From assembly GCF_022809095.1 (NCBI RefSeq), contig NZ_JALAZE010000002.1, positions 62,001 to 126,000 on the forward strand: DNA of 64,000 nt, given 5' to 3'. The translations under genes and the position numbers were made by a program. Positions within the stretch are counted from its first letter, which is position 1. Each line of letters begins with the position of its first letter. Positions 33,363-42,165 of the stretch are shown piece by piece. A model generated the notes under the pieces. The model ran no database searches. It was not told the DNA's origin and worked only from the letters and a program-made list of their open reading frames with translations. The DNA is from Bacillus kexueae (GTDB lineage: Bacteria; Bacillota; Bacilli; Bacillales; Aeribacillaceae).

Positions 33363-34478
33363 CTATTTTAAGTTTTCAGGATTCAAAGGTTCGAGTTCTG
33401 GAATCACAAATCGGCCGTCTTTTCGAATTAGCACATCGTCAAAGTAAATTTCTCCACCTCCATATTCTGGGCGTTGAATCATGACCATATCCCAATGAAT
33501 ATTGGAGTGGTTTTCATTATAGGCGTCATCGTAGCATTGTCCTGGAGTAAAGTGGAAGCTGCCGTCGATCTTCTCATCAAACAAGATATCTTGCATCGGA
33601 TGCTGAATGTATGGATTCACACCAATCGCAAATTCACCGATGTACCGAGCCCCTTCATCTGTATCAAAGATTTTAGTAATCCGTTCTGTATCATTCGCCG
33701 TTGCGTTAACAATTTTTCCGTTTTCAAATGTTAACTGTACGTTCTCAAACGTAAATCCTTGATATGGAGAAGGTGTATTATAAGAAATGGTTCCGTTAAC
33801 CGATGTTTTTACCGGAGCCGTATATACTTCACCATCTGGAATATTCATTTGACCGGAACATTTAATCGCTGGAATGTCTTTAATGGAGAAAGTTAAATCT
33901 GTTCCAGGTCCCGTAATCCGAACTTTATCTGTTTTATTCATTAATTCTACAAGAGCATCCATTGCTTTATCCATTTTTCCGTAATCTAATGTACAAACAT
34001 CAAAATAGAAATCTTCAAAAGCTTCTGTACTCATTTTTGCTAACTGAGCCATTGAAGCATTTGGATAACGTAAAACGACCCAGCGTGTTTTAGGAACACG
34101 GATATCACGGTGAACTTTCTGACCGATTGTTTTTCCGTGAATTTTCATTTTGTCATCTGGAATATCAGCAAATTCATTAATATTATCACCAGATCGAAGA
34201 CCAATGTATGCGTCCATTTCATTCATAATACTCGATTCAAATTGAGCCATCATTTCAAATTGTTCTTCTTGTGCTCCTAATAAAAGTGCGCGATCTACTT
34301 GATGGTCCTTTAATGAAACGAATGGATATCCCCCTGCTTTGTAAGCTTCTTTTACAAGTGCGGTGACAAGCTCACGTTGTAAGCCGAAGTTTTCAATTAA
34401 AACCTTTTCTCCTTTTTTTAAGCGGATGGAATAATTAATTAGCACGTCTGCAAGTTTTTCAATTCTTGGATCCTTCAA
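33363..34478 (-). CDS. M29-family aminopeptidase
   Basis: A 371-aa metallopeptidase of the thermophilic aminopeptidase T/AmpS family (M29), removing N-terminal residues from peptides. Typical segments are KLADVLINYSIRLKKGEKVLIE at the N-terminus, MDAYIGLRSGDNINEF, the metal-site region ADDTERITKIFDTDEGARYIGEFAIG, and NHSNIHWDMVM near the C-terminus. It is somewhat shorter than the roughly 410-aa AmpS of B. subtilis, mostly by missing terminal parts, but all core motifs are present. AGGAGG lies before the ATG. It is divergent from ytxG. Confidence 0.85.
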   Translation of the reverse strand: MKDPRIEKLADVLINYSIRLKKGEKVLIENFGLQRELVTALVKEAYKAGGYPFVSLKDHQVDRALLLGAQEEQFEMMAQFESSIMNEMDAYIGLRSGDNINEFADIPDDKMKIHGKTIGQKVHRDIRVPKTRWVVLRYPNASMAQLAKMSTEAFEDFYFDVCTLDYGKMDKAMDALVELMNKTDKVRITGPGTDLTFSIKDIPAIKCSGQMNIPDGEVYTAPVKTSVNGTISYNTPSPYQGFTFENVQLTFENGKIVNATANDTERITKIFDTDEGARYIGEFAIGVNPYIQHPMQDILFDEKIDGSFHFTPGQCYDDAYNENHSNIHWDMVMIQRPEYGGGEIYFDDVLIRKDGRFVIPELEPLNPENLK

Positions 34479-34717
34479 AATAAATCCTCCTATGCTATGT
34501 ATTTATACAAGCCTATTGTACCGCTTTCTTTTGAAAATTAAAACAAATCTATCCCCTCTGCTAAAAACGCTTACATCTTTAGTGGATCATTAACATTTTT
34601 TTATTTTTGCAAAGGATAATGGTTTGAACTCGTCGAATTAAAAAGTATAATGATAATGTTTTACAATGAATCAATAAGGGAATAGGGTAAGTAATCAGTC
34701 TTCAGGAGGTGTTACAG

Positions 34718-35158
34718 TTGGAAATCTTGTTATATATAAGCGCACTTATTGCTTCGGTCGCTTTTATGGTATTAGTGATTTTTTTAGCGAAGACGCTCAT
34801 TTCCCTTTCCAGAACATTGAACAATGTAGCAAGCACACTTGAAAGCTTGGAGAAACAAGTAGAAGGGATTACGAGAGAAACGACAGAGCTTCTACATAAA
34901 ACAAATGGACTTGCAGATGACGTTCAAAAGAAGTCTGAAAAATTAAATACCGTCGTCGATGCGGTACAAGGAATCGGACATTCTTTACAACAATTCAATC
35001 AGTCAGTACAAAAGGTTTCTGCAACGGTTTCAACTCAAGTTGAAAATAACGATCAGAAATTTTCTCAAGTTATCCAATTAGGACATACGTTTATTGACAT
35101 TTGGGAAAGATTAAAGCAGCGCAAAAAAGAGCGAGAAACCTCTAAAGTGTCAGATTGA
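34718..35158 (+). CDS. ytxG: DUF948 membrane-anchored coiled-coil protein YtxG
   Basis: A 146-aa protein with one N-terminal membrane segment (LLYISALIASVAFMVLVIFLA) and a long cytoplasmic coiled coil (SLSRTLNNVASTLESLEKQVE ... VQKKSEKLNTVVDAVQGIG). The TTG at 34718 is chosen because AGGAGG sits exactly 8 bp upstream; the GTG at 34709 overlaps that site. In B. subtilis ytxGHJ is a general-stress operon under SigB and SigH; I did not find a clear SigB promoter by eye. Function unknown. Confidence 0.87.
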   Translation: MEILLYISALIASVAFMVLVIFLAKTLISLSRTLNNVASTLESLEKQVEGITRETTELLHKTNGLADDVQKKSEKLNTVVDAVQGIGHSLQQFNQSVQKVSATVSTQVENNDQKFSQVIQLGHTFIDIWERLKQRKKERETSKVSD

Positions 35159-35266
35159 AATGATAGCATTCAAAATGATATCAACTAAACCATCAGATTG
35201 ACCCACCTTATGTTTTAGCACATGACCAGATGGTTTTATTTATAACTTTTTAAGGAGGGGTTTTTA

Positions 35267-35674
35267 ATGTCGAAAGATGGAATTAATAGCAAGGATTTTC
35301 TTATTGGTACCCTTATTGGAGGAATTATTGGAGCGACAACAGCATTATTTTTAGCTCCAAAATCTGGGCGAGAACTTCGTGAAGATATTAATCAACAAGC
35401 GCATGTTGTAAAGGATAAAACGTCCAAATTAACGAATGATGCTTACGAAAAAGGAACACAATTTATTAGTATTGCAAAAGAAAAAACCACAAATGCATCT
35501 CAAGTAATTACAGATCAATCTTCGCAGCTACTAAATAAGGTAAAAGAACTTCGACCAAATGTAGCCGAAGAAGAACAGGATTTTGTGGAAGAAGCTACAG
35601 AAGAACCGGCATCGGAAAACGAAGAAGAAGTTACGACAAGCGAAGTAGAAGAGCCGATTAAAACATACAACTAG
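35267..35674 (+). CDS. ytxH: YtxH-like general-stress membrane protein
   Basis: A 135-aa protein with one N-terminal glycine-zipper membrane segment and the family motif FLIGTLIGGIIGATTALFLA-PKSGRELRED, followed by a helical amphipathic region and a very acidic tail (about 25 Glu/Asp in the last 45 residues). AAGGAGGGG precedes the ATG. A weak hairpin (AAACCATC / GATGGTTT, 35187-35240) lies between ytxG and ytxH and might partly separate their expression. Confidence 0.88.
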   Translation: MSKDGINSKDFLIGTLIGGIIGATTALFLAPKSGRELREDINQQAHVVKDKTSKLTNDAYEKGTQFISIAKEKTTNASQVITDQSSQLLNKVKELRPNVAEEEQDFVEEATEEPASENEEEVTTSEVEEPIKTYN

Positions 35675-35680
35675 TGAAAA

Positions 35681-35719
35681 GAGCCTACCAGCATAAATTT
35701 TGCTGGTAGGTTTCTTTTG
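35681..35719 (+). terminator. Terminator after ytxH
   Basis: AGCCTACCAGCA / TGCTGGTAGGTT around TAAATTT, then TCTTTTG. It lies between ytxH and ytxJ, so ytxJ may need read-through or its own promoter. Confidence 0.8.
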
Positions 35720-35761
35720 TATTAAAATGGGTACATAATGAATTGAAATGAGGTGGAGGTC

Positions 35762-36091
35762 ATGCAAAAGGTTCAATTGCATACCATTGAAGATTTTCAG
35801 CAAATTTTACAGAAAGAGCAAACGTTCCTTTTCTTTAAAAACAGTACGACATGCCCGATTAGTTCAAAAGCTTTTTCGGAATATGATTCATTTCTTCAGA
35901 AAAATTCGAGCATCCCGGCGTATTATTTACATGTCCAACATTCAAGAGAGCTATCAAATTATATTGCAGAAGTGTTTCAAATTAAACATGAGTCACCTCA
36001 GGTGTTCCTAATAAGTAATCAAGAAGTAGTGTGGCATACTTCTCATTGGCATATTACGGAAAAGGCTCTTGCCGAAAACGTAGTCAAATAA
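35762..36091 (+). CDS. ytxJ: YtxJ-like thioredoxin-fold protein with CPIS motif
   Basis: A 109-aa monothiol glutaredoxin/bacilliredoxin-like protein. The motif TTCPISSKAF has a single active-site Cys (about residue 31), followed by YYLHVQHSRELSNYIAEVF and the cis-Pro region ESPQVFLIS. It is thought to work in bacillithiol-linked thiol redox reactions. The ATG at 35762 gives the usual family length; a GTG at 35753 is in frame but lies within the GAGGTGGAGG ribosome site. The upstream terminator separates it from ytxH. Confidence 0.85.
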   Translation: MQKVQLHTIEDFQQILQKEQTFLFFKNSTTCPISSKAFSEYDSFLQKNSSIPAYYLHVQHSRELSNYIAEVFQIKHESPQVFLISNQEVVWHTSHWHITEKALAENVVK

Positions 36092-36254
36092 CGCACTTCT
36101 CCATGTTTTTTGCATAAAATACTTTATTACTTAAAAGCGTTTAAATATTAAAGAATTTTTTCGTGACAATCTATGGAATATCGTTTATAATAAACCCTAA
36201 TTAAAAATAATTAATATTTCGATAATATTGTAGAGGATTGGAAGGGTGAGACAT

Positions 36255-37331
36255 ATGAGTAATGCTGAGCTAGAGAAATTAAGAGTGAGAGTAGATGAGA
36301 TTAACTTACAAATTTTGAAGTTAATTAATGAGAGAGGAAAGCTTGTTCAAGAAATTGGGAAAGCGAAAGAAACACAAGGTGTCCATCGTTATGATCCTGT
36401 TCGTGAGCGAAACATGCTAGACCTAATTAAAGAACATAATGATGGTCCTTTTGAGGATTCGACTTTGCAGCACATCTTTAAAGAAATTTTTAAAGCAGCT
36501 CTTGAACTACAAGAAGACGATCATCGTAAAGCTTTATTAGTTTCAAGAAAGAAAAAGCCTGAAGATACAATAGTATCCATTAAAGGTGAAAAAGTTGGGG
36601 ACGGAAGTCAGTCCTTCATTGTTGGACCGTGTGCGGTTGAAAGCTATGAACAAGTAGCTGCGGTAGCAGAAGCAGCTAAAAAACAAGGAATTCGCTTGCT
36701 TCGAGGTGGGGCATTTAAGCCTAGAACATCCCCGTACGATTTCCAAGGACTAGGTCTTGAAGGCTTAAAAATTTTGAAACAAGTAGCAGATGAATACGAT
36801 ATGGCGGTTATTAGTGAAATCGTCAACCCAGCAGATATAGAAACGGCACTAGACTACATTGATGTTATTCAAATCGGTGCACGAAATATGCAAAACTTTG
36901 AACTTCTGAAAGCTGCGGGTTCTGTTCGTAAGCCGGTATTATTAAAACGTGGATTAGCTGCGACATTATCTGAATTCATGAATGCTGCTGAATACATTAT
37001 CTCTCGTGGGAATGATCAAATTATTCTTTGTGAACGTGGAATTAGAACTTACGAGAAAGCAACGAGAAACACATTAGATATTTCTGCTGTTCCAATTTTA
37101 AAACAAGAAACTCACCTTCCTGTATTTGTGGATGTTACACATTCAACAGGCCGTCGAGATTTATTATTACCTACAGCTAAAGCAGCTTTAGCGATTGGTG
37201 CAGACGGTGTCATGGCTGAGGTGCATCCAGATCCTGCGGTCGCATTATCAGATTCTGCACAGCAAATGGATATCGATCAATTCAACCACTTTATTGAAGA
37301 ATTAAAACCTTTAGCAAAGGTCAAATCATAA
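36255..37331 (+). CDS. aroA: Bifunctional chorismate mutase / DAHP synthase AroA
   Basis: A 358-aa fusion: an AroQ-type chorismate mutase domain at residues 1-90 ([31 protein letters not shown]), then a KDSA-like DAHP synthase domain from about residue 105 ([72 protein letters not shown]). It condenses PEP and erythrose 4-phosphate and is fed back by chorismate or prephenate through the mutase domain. The ATG at 36255 has GGAAGGGTGA 7-8 bp upstream and gives the B. subtilis length. ccpA follows, but behind a terminator and repeats. Confidence 0.94.
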   Translation: MSNAELEKLRVRVDEINLQILKLINERGKLVQEIGKAKETQGVHRYDPVRERNMLDLIKEHNDGPFEDSTLQHIFKEIFKAALELQEDDHRKALLVSRKKKPEDTIVSIKGEKVGDGSQSFIVGPCAVESYEQVAAVAEAAKKQGIRLLRGGAFKPRTSPYDFQGLGLEGLKILKQVADEYDMAVISEIVNPADIETALDYIDVIQIGARNMQNFELLKAAGSVRKPVLLKRGLAATLSEFMNAAEYIISRGNDQIILCERGIRTYEKATRNTLDISAVPILKQETHLPVFVDVTHSTGRRDLLLPTAKAALAIGADGVMAEVHPDPAVALSDSAQQMDIDQFNHFIEELKPLAKVKS

Positions 37332-37335
37332 CCGA

Positions 37336-37363
37336 AAAAAGAGCCGATACGGCTCTTTTTTAT
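37336..37363 (+). terminator. Terminator of aroA
   Basis: AAAAAAGAGCCG / CGGCTCTTTTTT around ATA; repeat A7 begins at the end of the T-tract. Confidence 0.92.
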
Positions 37364-37540
37364 TGTTACAGAAAGTTTAAGTTCAATAAAGTGTTAACGT
37401 ATTCTCTTTACAGTTTTTTTGTGTCTAGCTCCAAGCGCCATCAGCTCGGGTCGCTTCGGCCCTGCTGTGGCGACGGAAGCCTCCTCGCAGGTCCTCCAGC
37501 GCCCTTCGCCTTAGGACTTGCGCTTTGCGCTTTTTTATTA
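37363..37540 (+). repeat. Dispersed repeat family A, copy 7 (short form)
   Basis: A full short-form copy, with one base missing in GGTGTCTAG (TGTGTCTAG). It abuts the aroA terminator at 5' and a family B remnant at 3'. Confidence 0.9.
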
Positions 37541-37770
37541 GGATTCTATTAAGGTTTATAGCAAATGGCGCTACTTGGGTTTCTTATTTAAGCACTTTTC
37601 TAGAAGATGATTGATTTTACTATCAATAAAATCCATCGTTTAGGTCCATTTTTACTCTATAGAATGAGGTAACTTTTCGAGACCAAAGAAGCCTAGGTCG
37701 AGGAGGGGGTACTTCCTTCCCTTGGAAAGCAAGAGTCAGAAGTCGTCATGTTTAAAGTAGTAGGTAAAGT
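37541..37770. repeat. Decayed repeat family B, copy 6
   Basis: Recognisable parts are TTTCTAGAAGATGATTGATT, CAATAAAATCCATCGTTTAG then GTCCATTTTTACTCT, and GAAAGCAAGAGTC. It resembles copies B3 and B4. The remaining gap to the ccpA promoter is AT-rich without a gene. Confidence 0.6.
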
Positions 37771-37966
37771 AACAATGAATACGAAAGTAGTCGTTATTAA
37801 AAAAATTTTTATAGACTATGAAAGCGTTTGAATCTCAAGAAACAGTAGATAAAAGATTCGATTCATCTTATAATTGAAATTTGAAATGTTTTACGCAACT
37901 ATTTCTCGTTTTATGAACAATTCCGAACAATTTAGGGAATGATATGTTAAAACATTGTTAAGTAGA

Positions 37967-37995
37967 TTGAAGTTATGAAGGTTGTATCGTATGAT
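37967..37995 (+). promoter_or_regulatory. Sigma-A promoter of ccpA
   Basis: TTGAAG (37967-37972), a 17-bp spacer and TATGAT (37990-37995), leaving a leader of about 75 nt. Confidence 0.65.
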
Positions 37996-38075
37996 ATTGT
38001 TGATATAGTGAAATACATCACAAACAAATGAAAAGCAATTGATATTGATATAGAGAGAAAATAAAGGAGATGTTG

Positions 38076-39077
38076 ATGGTGAACGTGACGATTTATGATG
38101 TAGCACGTGAAGCGAACGTTTCAATGGCAACCGTATCACGTGTTGTAAATGGCAATCCGAATGTAAAACCAACTACTCGAAAGAAAGTATTAGAGGCAAT
38201 TGAACGTTTAGGGTATCGTCCAAATGCTGTTGCGAGAGGACTAGCAAGTAAAAAAACGACTACTGTTGGCGTAGTAATCCCTGATGTATCAAGCACGTTT
38301 TATTCTGAACTTGCTCGTGGAATTGAAGACATTGCAACGATGTATAAATACAATATTATTTTAAGCAACTCTGATCAAAATAAAGACAAGGAACTTCATT
38401 TATTAAACACAATGCTTGGCAAACAAGTTGATGGAATTGTATTCATGAGCGGACATATTACGGAGGAACATGCGGAAGAATTTAAGCGTTCTCCAGTTCC
38501 AATTGTATTAGCTGCTTCTTTTGACCAAGAAAATGAAATCCCTTCAGTTAACATCAATTATGAACAAGCTGCATATGATGCAGTCAAACTTCTAGTTGAG
38601 AAAGGGCATAAGCATATTGCTTATGTTTCAGGTCCAATGGAAGAACCAGTGAATGGCGTGCGTAAGATTGCTGGATATCGTCGAGCTCTTGAAGAGCATG
38701 GTCTTTCGTTTGATGAGAATCTCGTAATTGAAGGCGACTATTCCTATGACTCAGGAATTGAGGCATTTGAAAAGCTTATGGAAATGAGCGAGCGTCCGAC
38801 AGCTATTTTCGTTGGAACAGACGAAATGGCGCTTGGAGTTATTCATAGTGCTCAAGACAATGGTTTTTCGATTCCGGAAGATTTTGAAGTAATCGGATTT
38901 GACAATACACGTTTAGCAACAATGGTACGACCTCGTCTAACGACAGTTGTTCAACCGACTTATGATATTGGGGCAGTTGCTATGCGTTTACTTACAAAGC
39001 TGATGGATAAAGAAACAGTTGAACAGCACACGGTTGAGTTACCACACCGAATTGAAATTCGTCAATCTACGAAGTAA
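38076..39077 (+). CDS. ccpA: Catabolite control protein A
   Basis: A 333-aa LacI-family global regulator of carbon catabolite repression; it binds cre sites with HPr-Ser46-P. The N-terminal [23 protein letters not shown] and hinge helix [20 protein letters not shown] are nearly identical to B. subtilis CcpA, as are the signatures [20 protein letters not shown] and [14 protein letters not shown]. The ATG at 38076 is chosen because AAAGGAG ends 6 bp upstream; an ATG at 38070 directly touches that site. Its probable targets in this window are the cre-like sites at 583, 42050 and 52690. Confidence 0.96.
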   Translation: MVNVTIYDVAREANVSMATVSRVVNGNPNVKPTTRKKVLEAIERLGYRPNAVARGLASKKTTTVGVVIPDVSSTFYSELARGIEDIATMYKYNIILSNSDQNKDKELHLLNTMLGKQVDGIVFMSGHITEEHAEEFKRSPVPIVLAASFDQENEIPSVNINYEQAAYDAVKLLVEKGHKHIAYVSGPMEEPVNGVRKIAGYRRALEEHGLSFDENLVIEGDYSYDSGIEAFEKLMEMSERPTAIFVGTDEMALGVIHSAQDNGFSIPEDFEVIGFDNTRLATMVRPRLTTVVQPTYDIGAVAMRLLTKLMDKETVEQHTVELPHRIEIRQSTK

Positions 39078-39089
39078 GTAGAATGCGTA

Positions 39090-39350
39090 GAATCCATACA
39101 TTTATAGTGAAAGAACAAGACTCCAGTGAGACTCGTAAACTTGGCAAGACCTTACAGTCCGCCGGATGACTGGCAAGAAAACTTGAAGAAATGTGGAGGC
39201 GACTGTCTAGTGTCGTTCGAACGGAAATCTGCCGCACAGAGAATAAGAAGAATCGACAGTTCGCTAAAGTCTAGGAGCCGAAATTAGACAGGTTTGCCCG
39301 CGCAAAGCGTATTCCTGGAGATGTTCAACATTTAAAATACGCTTATTGAC
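39090..39350. repeat. Repeat family B, copy 7
   Basis: GACTCCAGTGAGACTCGTAA at the left, then GTGGAGGCGACTGTCTAGTG, CACAGAGAATAAGAAGAA and GAGCCGAAATTAGACAGG, and a C-terminal CCCGCGCAAAGCG. The middle matches copy B5 closely. No open frame of note. Confidence 0.65.
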
Positions 39351-39356
39351 AGTCTA

Positions 39357-39389
39357 AAAGGAACGCAATGAATGCGTTCCTTTGTTTTG
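39357..39389. terminator. Terminator shared by convergent ccpA and acuC
   Basis: AAAGGAACGCA / TGCGTTCCTTT with loop ATGAA, then TGTTTTG on the plus strand and TTTTAG on the minus strand. Confidence 0.85.
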
Positions 39390-39404
39390 TTTTGGATATA
39401 ATAC

Positions 39405-40592
39405 TTACGAACTTTCCGTCGCTTGATTATGATTATTGAAAGGTCGATTTTCCCGTATGATGTGGAGAGCTTTCTGTAACGTCATGTCATTTTTTTCTTC
39501 AATTTCCTTTTTGCGAGGTATAGGTTCATATAAAGGGATAGGATCTTCCCAATTAGGAATTAGTTTGACAGGAGACTTAGGTTGCCATTTCTCAAGCCAC
39601 TGTTGAGGAAGCGAGCCTTTTGGTATATGTTGTTTCATCGTAAGCCAAATATGGGCCCATGCTCGGGGGACGACACGCCAAATATCATAACCTCCTCCAC
39701 CAACAGCAATCCATCTGCCCTCACAATATGTATGGGCAATTTCATGTGCAATCTTTGGAATTTCCTCGTAAATTTTTATTGTTGAACAAAGATGAGTAAG
39801 CGGATCTAAGAAGTGAGCGTCTGCGCCATTTTGTGTAATAATGACGTCTGGTTGGAAAAATTCAGCAATTTCTTGGAGAGATTTTCGATAAATGTTAAGG
39901 AAGGATTCATCTTCAGTAAATGCATCAATTGGGATATTGAAGGAATATCCATAACCTTTGCCATGTCCTCGCTCCGTCACGTTACCTGTTCCAGGAAATA
40001 GGTATCGTCCTGTTTCATGGATGGATAAGGTACATACAGTAGGGTCATCGTAAAAAGCCCATTGAACACCATCTCCGTGGTGAGCGTCGGTATCAACGTA
40101 TAATACGCGAGCATCGTATTTTTTTTGAATATACTTGATAGCTACAGCACTATCGTTATAAATACAAAATCCAGAGGCTTTTCCTTTAAAACCGTGATGG
40201 AGTCCACCTCCTAAATTTAAGGCATGAAGGGCCTTATTGGACATAACATAATCAACAGCAGTTAAAGTTCCTCCAACTAGAAGGGAGCTTGCCTCATGCA
40301 TGTTCGGAAAAATGGGTGTATCTTCAGTCCCAAGGCCGAAATTATAAGCCTCCTCTTCGGACAATTTTCCTTCACTTGCTCGCTTCACAGCATCAATATA
40401 TTTTCGATCGTGAATAAGAGCAAGTTCATCGTCAGTAGCTAACCGAGGAAAGACAATTTCCTCATCACTTAGGATATTCATTGATTTTAATAAATCATAT
40501 GTCAATTCAACACGTAATTGATTAAACGGGTGCTCTTGATGGAATTTATAAGATTGAAAAGAAGGAGAATAAATAAAAACCTGTTCCTTCAT
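39405..40592 (-). CDS. acuC: AcuC, acetoin-utilisation / AcsA deacetylase
   Basis: A 395-aa zinc-dependent HDAC-family enzyme. Motifs are LNLGGGLHHGFKGKASGFCIYND (catalytic His pair), VLYVDTDAHHGDGVQWAFYDD (zinc Asp/His) and the late VGGGGYD. In B. subtilis AcuC deacetylates acetyl-CoA synthetase and so switches it on. Its start overlaps the acuB stop by 4 bp, and the acuA-acuB-acuC order on the minus strand, divergent from acsA, is conserved. Confidence 0.93.
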   Translation of the reverse strand: MKEQVFIYSPSFQSYKFHQEHPFNQLRVELTYDLLKSMNILSDEEIVFPRLATDDELALIHDRKYIDAVKRASEGKLSEEEAYNFGLGTEDTPIFPNMHEASSLLVGGTLTAVDYVMSNKALHALNLGGGLHHGFKGKASGFCIYNDSAVAIKYIQKKYDARVLYVDTDAHHGDGVQWAFYDDPTVCTLSIHETGRYLFPGTGNVTERGHGKGYGYSFNIPIDAFTEDESFLNIYRKSLQEIAEFFQPDVIITQNGADAHFLDPLTHLCSTIKIYEEIPKIAHEIAHTYCEGRWIAVGGGGYDIWRVVPRAWAHIWLTMKQHIPKGSLPQQWLEKWQPKSPVKLIPNWEDPIPLYEPIPRKKEIEEKNDMTLQKALHIIRENRPFNNHNQATESS

Positions 40593-41236
40593 TTACGATT
40601 CTCCAATTGATGAGGCCACAATATTTCATAACCTCTATTTTTAATCGTTTCGACCACGTTCATAGGATTCATCGTTTGCACCCGAAAAACGAGAATTTTA
40701 TAGTGGTCATCTAAATCTGGGTAAACAAATACACTTGAAATATTGACATGCTTTTCATGAAATAGGGCAGAAACTTCAGAAAGCATTCCTGAACGATTCG
40801 GCACTCTCACTTCTATTCGAGAGCTAGGTTGATCTGCTCCTGTAAGTTGAACATATGTGTAAAGTACGTCAGCTTCTGTTACTATTCCAACAAGTTTTTG
40901 CCCTCTCATGACTGGCAAGCAGCTAATGCGATGTTCAAAAAAGATTGAAGCAGCATCTTCTACAAAATCTAGGGGGTGAACGGTAATGACGTCAGTCGTC
41001 ATAATATCTTTGATCGGCTTTTTGAAAAGGGAGTGTTCTTTTTGTTCCAGAACGAGAGTTGAAGGACTCGCTTCTCGCAAATCTCGATCGGAAACAATCC
41101 CTATTAATTCATTATTGTTAGATATGATGGGTATATGACGGATGCCATGATGTCTCATCGTTTTAATGGCCGTAGCAATTGTGTCCTTATGAGTTAAAGT
41201 AACAACTTCTTTTTTCATGATTTTTTCAATGATCAT
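40589..41236 (-). CDS. acuB: AcuB, CBS-domain and ACT-domain protein
   Basis: A 215-aa protein with two CBS domains (residues about 1-60 IMKKEVVTLTHKDTIATAIK; about 75-135 IKDIMTTDVITVHPLDFVED) and a C-terminal ACT-like domain (SRIEVRVPNRSGMLSEVSAL). CBS pairs usually bind adenine nucleotides and ACT domains amino acids, so a metabolite-sensing role in acetate/acetoin use is likely, but the mechanism is not established. GAGGGGA precedes the ATG. It overlaps acuC by 4 bp. Confidence 0.92.
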   Translation of the reverse strand: MIIEKIMKKEVVTLTHKDTIATAIKTMRHHGIRHIPIISNNNELIGIVSDRDLREASPSTLVLEQKEHSLFKKPIKDIMTTDVITVHPLDFVEDAASIFFEHRISCLPVMRGQKLVGIVTEADVLYTYVQLTGADQPSSRIEVRVPNRSGMLSEVSALFHEKHVNISSVFVYPDLDDHYKILVFRVQTMNPMNVVETIKNRGYEILWPHQLENRK

Positions 41237-41361
41237 GAGAATCCCCTCTTTTTATAAGTATGTCCTTATGAAATAACTGAAAAATTTCTCCCATTTTTTC
41301 TAATATACTTTTTCTATAATTTAAAAACAGTACTTTCTCGTTCTGACTTTCACTTTCATAC

Positions 41362-41994
41362 CTAGTACATAAAACGATTCATAAAGCGCAGTTGATCAAA
41401 GCGTTGAATCGAATCTTGGTCTACACGAGTCCCGATTCGGGCCATTAAACAATTTGCTGGATGAGAGCTTATTTCTGGGTCATCCGTTGCATACCATTTA
41501 AGTCCCCCTGCATTCATCATTTTTTCCATTACTTTTCGGTATTCCCAAACATTTAGTCCAGTTCCCTTCAAGTCCCAATGCCAATAATATTCTGTCGTAA
41601 TAATAATATAATCTTCCATCGCATCATCCATCATGGATACTTTTAAAAGGTTTTTGCCAATTTGACTGCCTCTAAACTGTGGAATGACTTCAATGGCTCC
41701 TAATTCAATTAAATTTTCCATCTTACCTTCTGACCATCTTTCGAGTGGATCAGGGTACAAATAAGTAACATATCCAATGATTGTATGTTGGTGCCGAGCA
41801 ATAATTATCCTTCCTTCTTCAAGTCTAGCAATCTCCACTAGCGCTTTATGTTGGTCTTTAGCAGGACGAAAGGAGGTTAATTGCTCATGGAATTCAAAAC
41901 CTGACAGTTTGTCGGGCGAGATAGGACCTTCTATAATGACAGCTCCTAAAGGTGTTTTTATTTCTTTCGCGTTGTAAGTTTTAATGTGTTTCAT
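41362..41994 (-). CDS. acuA: AcuA, protein acetyltransferase of AcsA
   Basis: A 210-aa GNAT-family acetyltransferase. The acetyl-CoA-binding region is ELGAIEVIPQFRGSQIGKNLL (motif QFRGSQIG near residues 110-117), followed by YIIITTEYYWHWDLKGTGLNVWEYRKVMEKMM. In B. subtilis it acetylates and inactivates AcsA. It lies 125 bp upstream of acuB, and its promoter region is shared with divergent acsA, with a cre-like palindrome at 42050-42065. Confidence 0.92.
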   Translation of the reverse strand: MKHIKTYNAKEIKTPLGAVIIEGPISPDKLSGFEFHEQLTSFRPAKDQHKALVEIARLEEGRIIIARHQHTIIGYVTYLYPDPLERWSEGKMENLIELGAIEVIPQFRGSQIGKNLLKVSMMDDAMEDYIIITTEYYWHWDLKGTGLNVWEYRKVMEKMMNAGGLKWYATDDPEISSHPANCLMARIGTRVDQDSIQRFDQLRFMNRFMY

Positions 41995-42028
41995 TCTATC
42001 ACCGCCTAAATGCTATTCACTCTCTTCT

Positions 42029-42034
42029 ATTATA
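42029..42034 (-). promoter_or_regulatory. -10 element of the acuABC promoter
   Basis: TATAAT on the minus strand, about 35 bp before the acuA start. The matching -35 position falls within the cre-like palindrome and is itself poor (CTTTAC, 16-bp spacing). Confidence 0.5.
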
Positions 42035-42049
42035 CTAGAATTACAAAAT

Positions 42050-42065
42050 AGTAAAGCGTTTACAA
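42050..42065. promoter_or_regulatory. cre-like palindrome between acuA and acsA
   Basis: AGTAAAGCGTTTACAA. The centre GTAAAGCGTTTAC is nearly palindromic; it differs from the cre consensus at two bases (GT for TG at the left). It overlaps the acuA -35 region and lies about 27 bp upstream of the acsA -35. CcpA control of both units is known in B. subtilis. Confidence 0.6.
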
Positions 42066-42091
42066 TTAAATTTATTTATATTTTTGAAAAA

Positions 42092-42120
42092 TTGAGAAAA
42101 GAATAAAAATATACTATAAT
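42092..42120 (+). promoter_or_regulatory. Sigma-A promoter of acsA
   Basis: TTGAGA (42092-42097), a 17-bp spacer and TATAAT (42115-42120); the transcript would start about 40 bp before the ATG. Confidence 0.75.
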
Positions 42121-42165
42121 AAAACTGGAAAGATTAAACTTTTGTACATAAGGGGGAGTTATGGG

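Noticed and set aside
34561-34576. cre-like CTAAAAACGCTTACAT between the M29 gene and ytxG
   Set aside because: Two mismatches, and no promoter could be fixed to it.
36131-36146. cre-like TTAAAAGCGTTTAAAT upstream of aroA
   Set aside because: Two mismatches at conserved positions (A for G, A for C); such AT-rich near-palindromes are expected by chance.
37818-37833. cre-like ATGAAAGCGTTTGAAT upstream of ccpA
   Set aside because: The left half is good but the right half misses the conserved CA and it lies about 250 bp upstream, far from the promoter at 37967. CcpA autoregulation is possible but not supported here.
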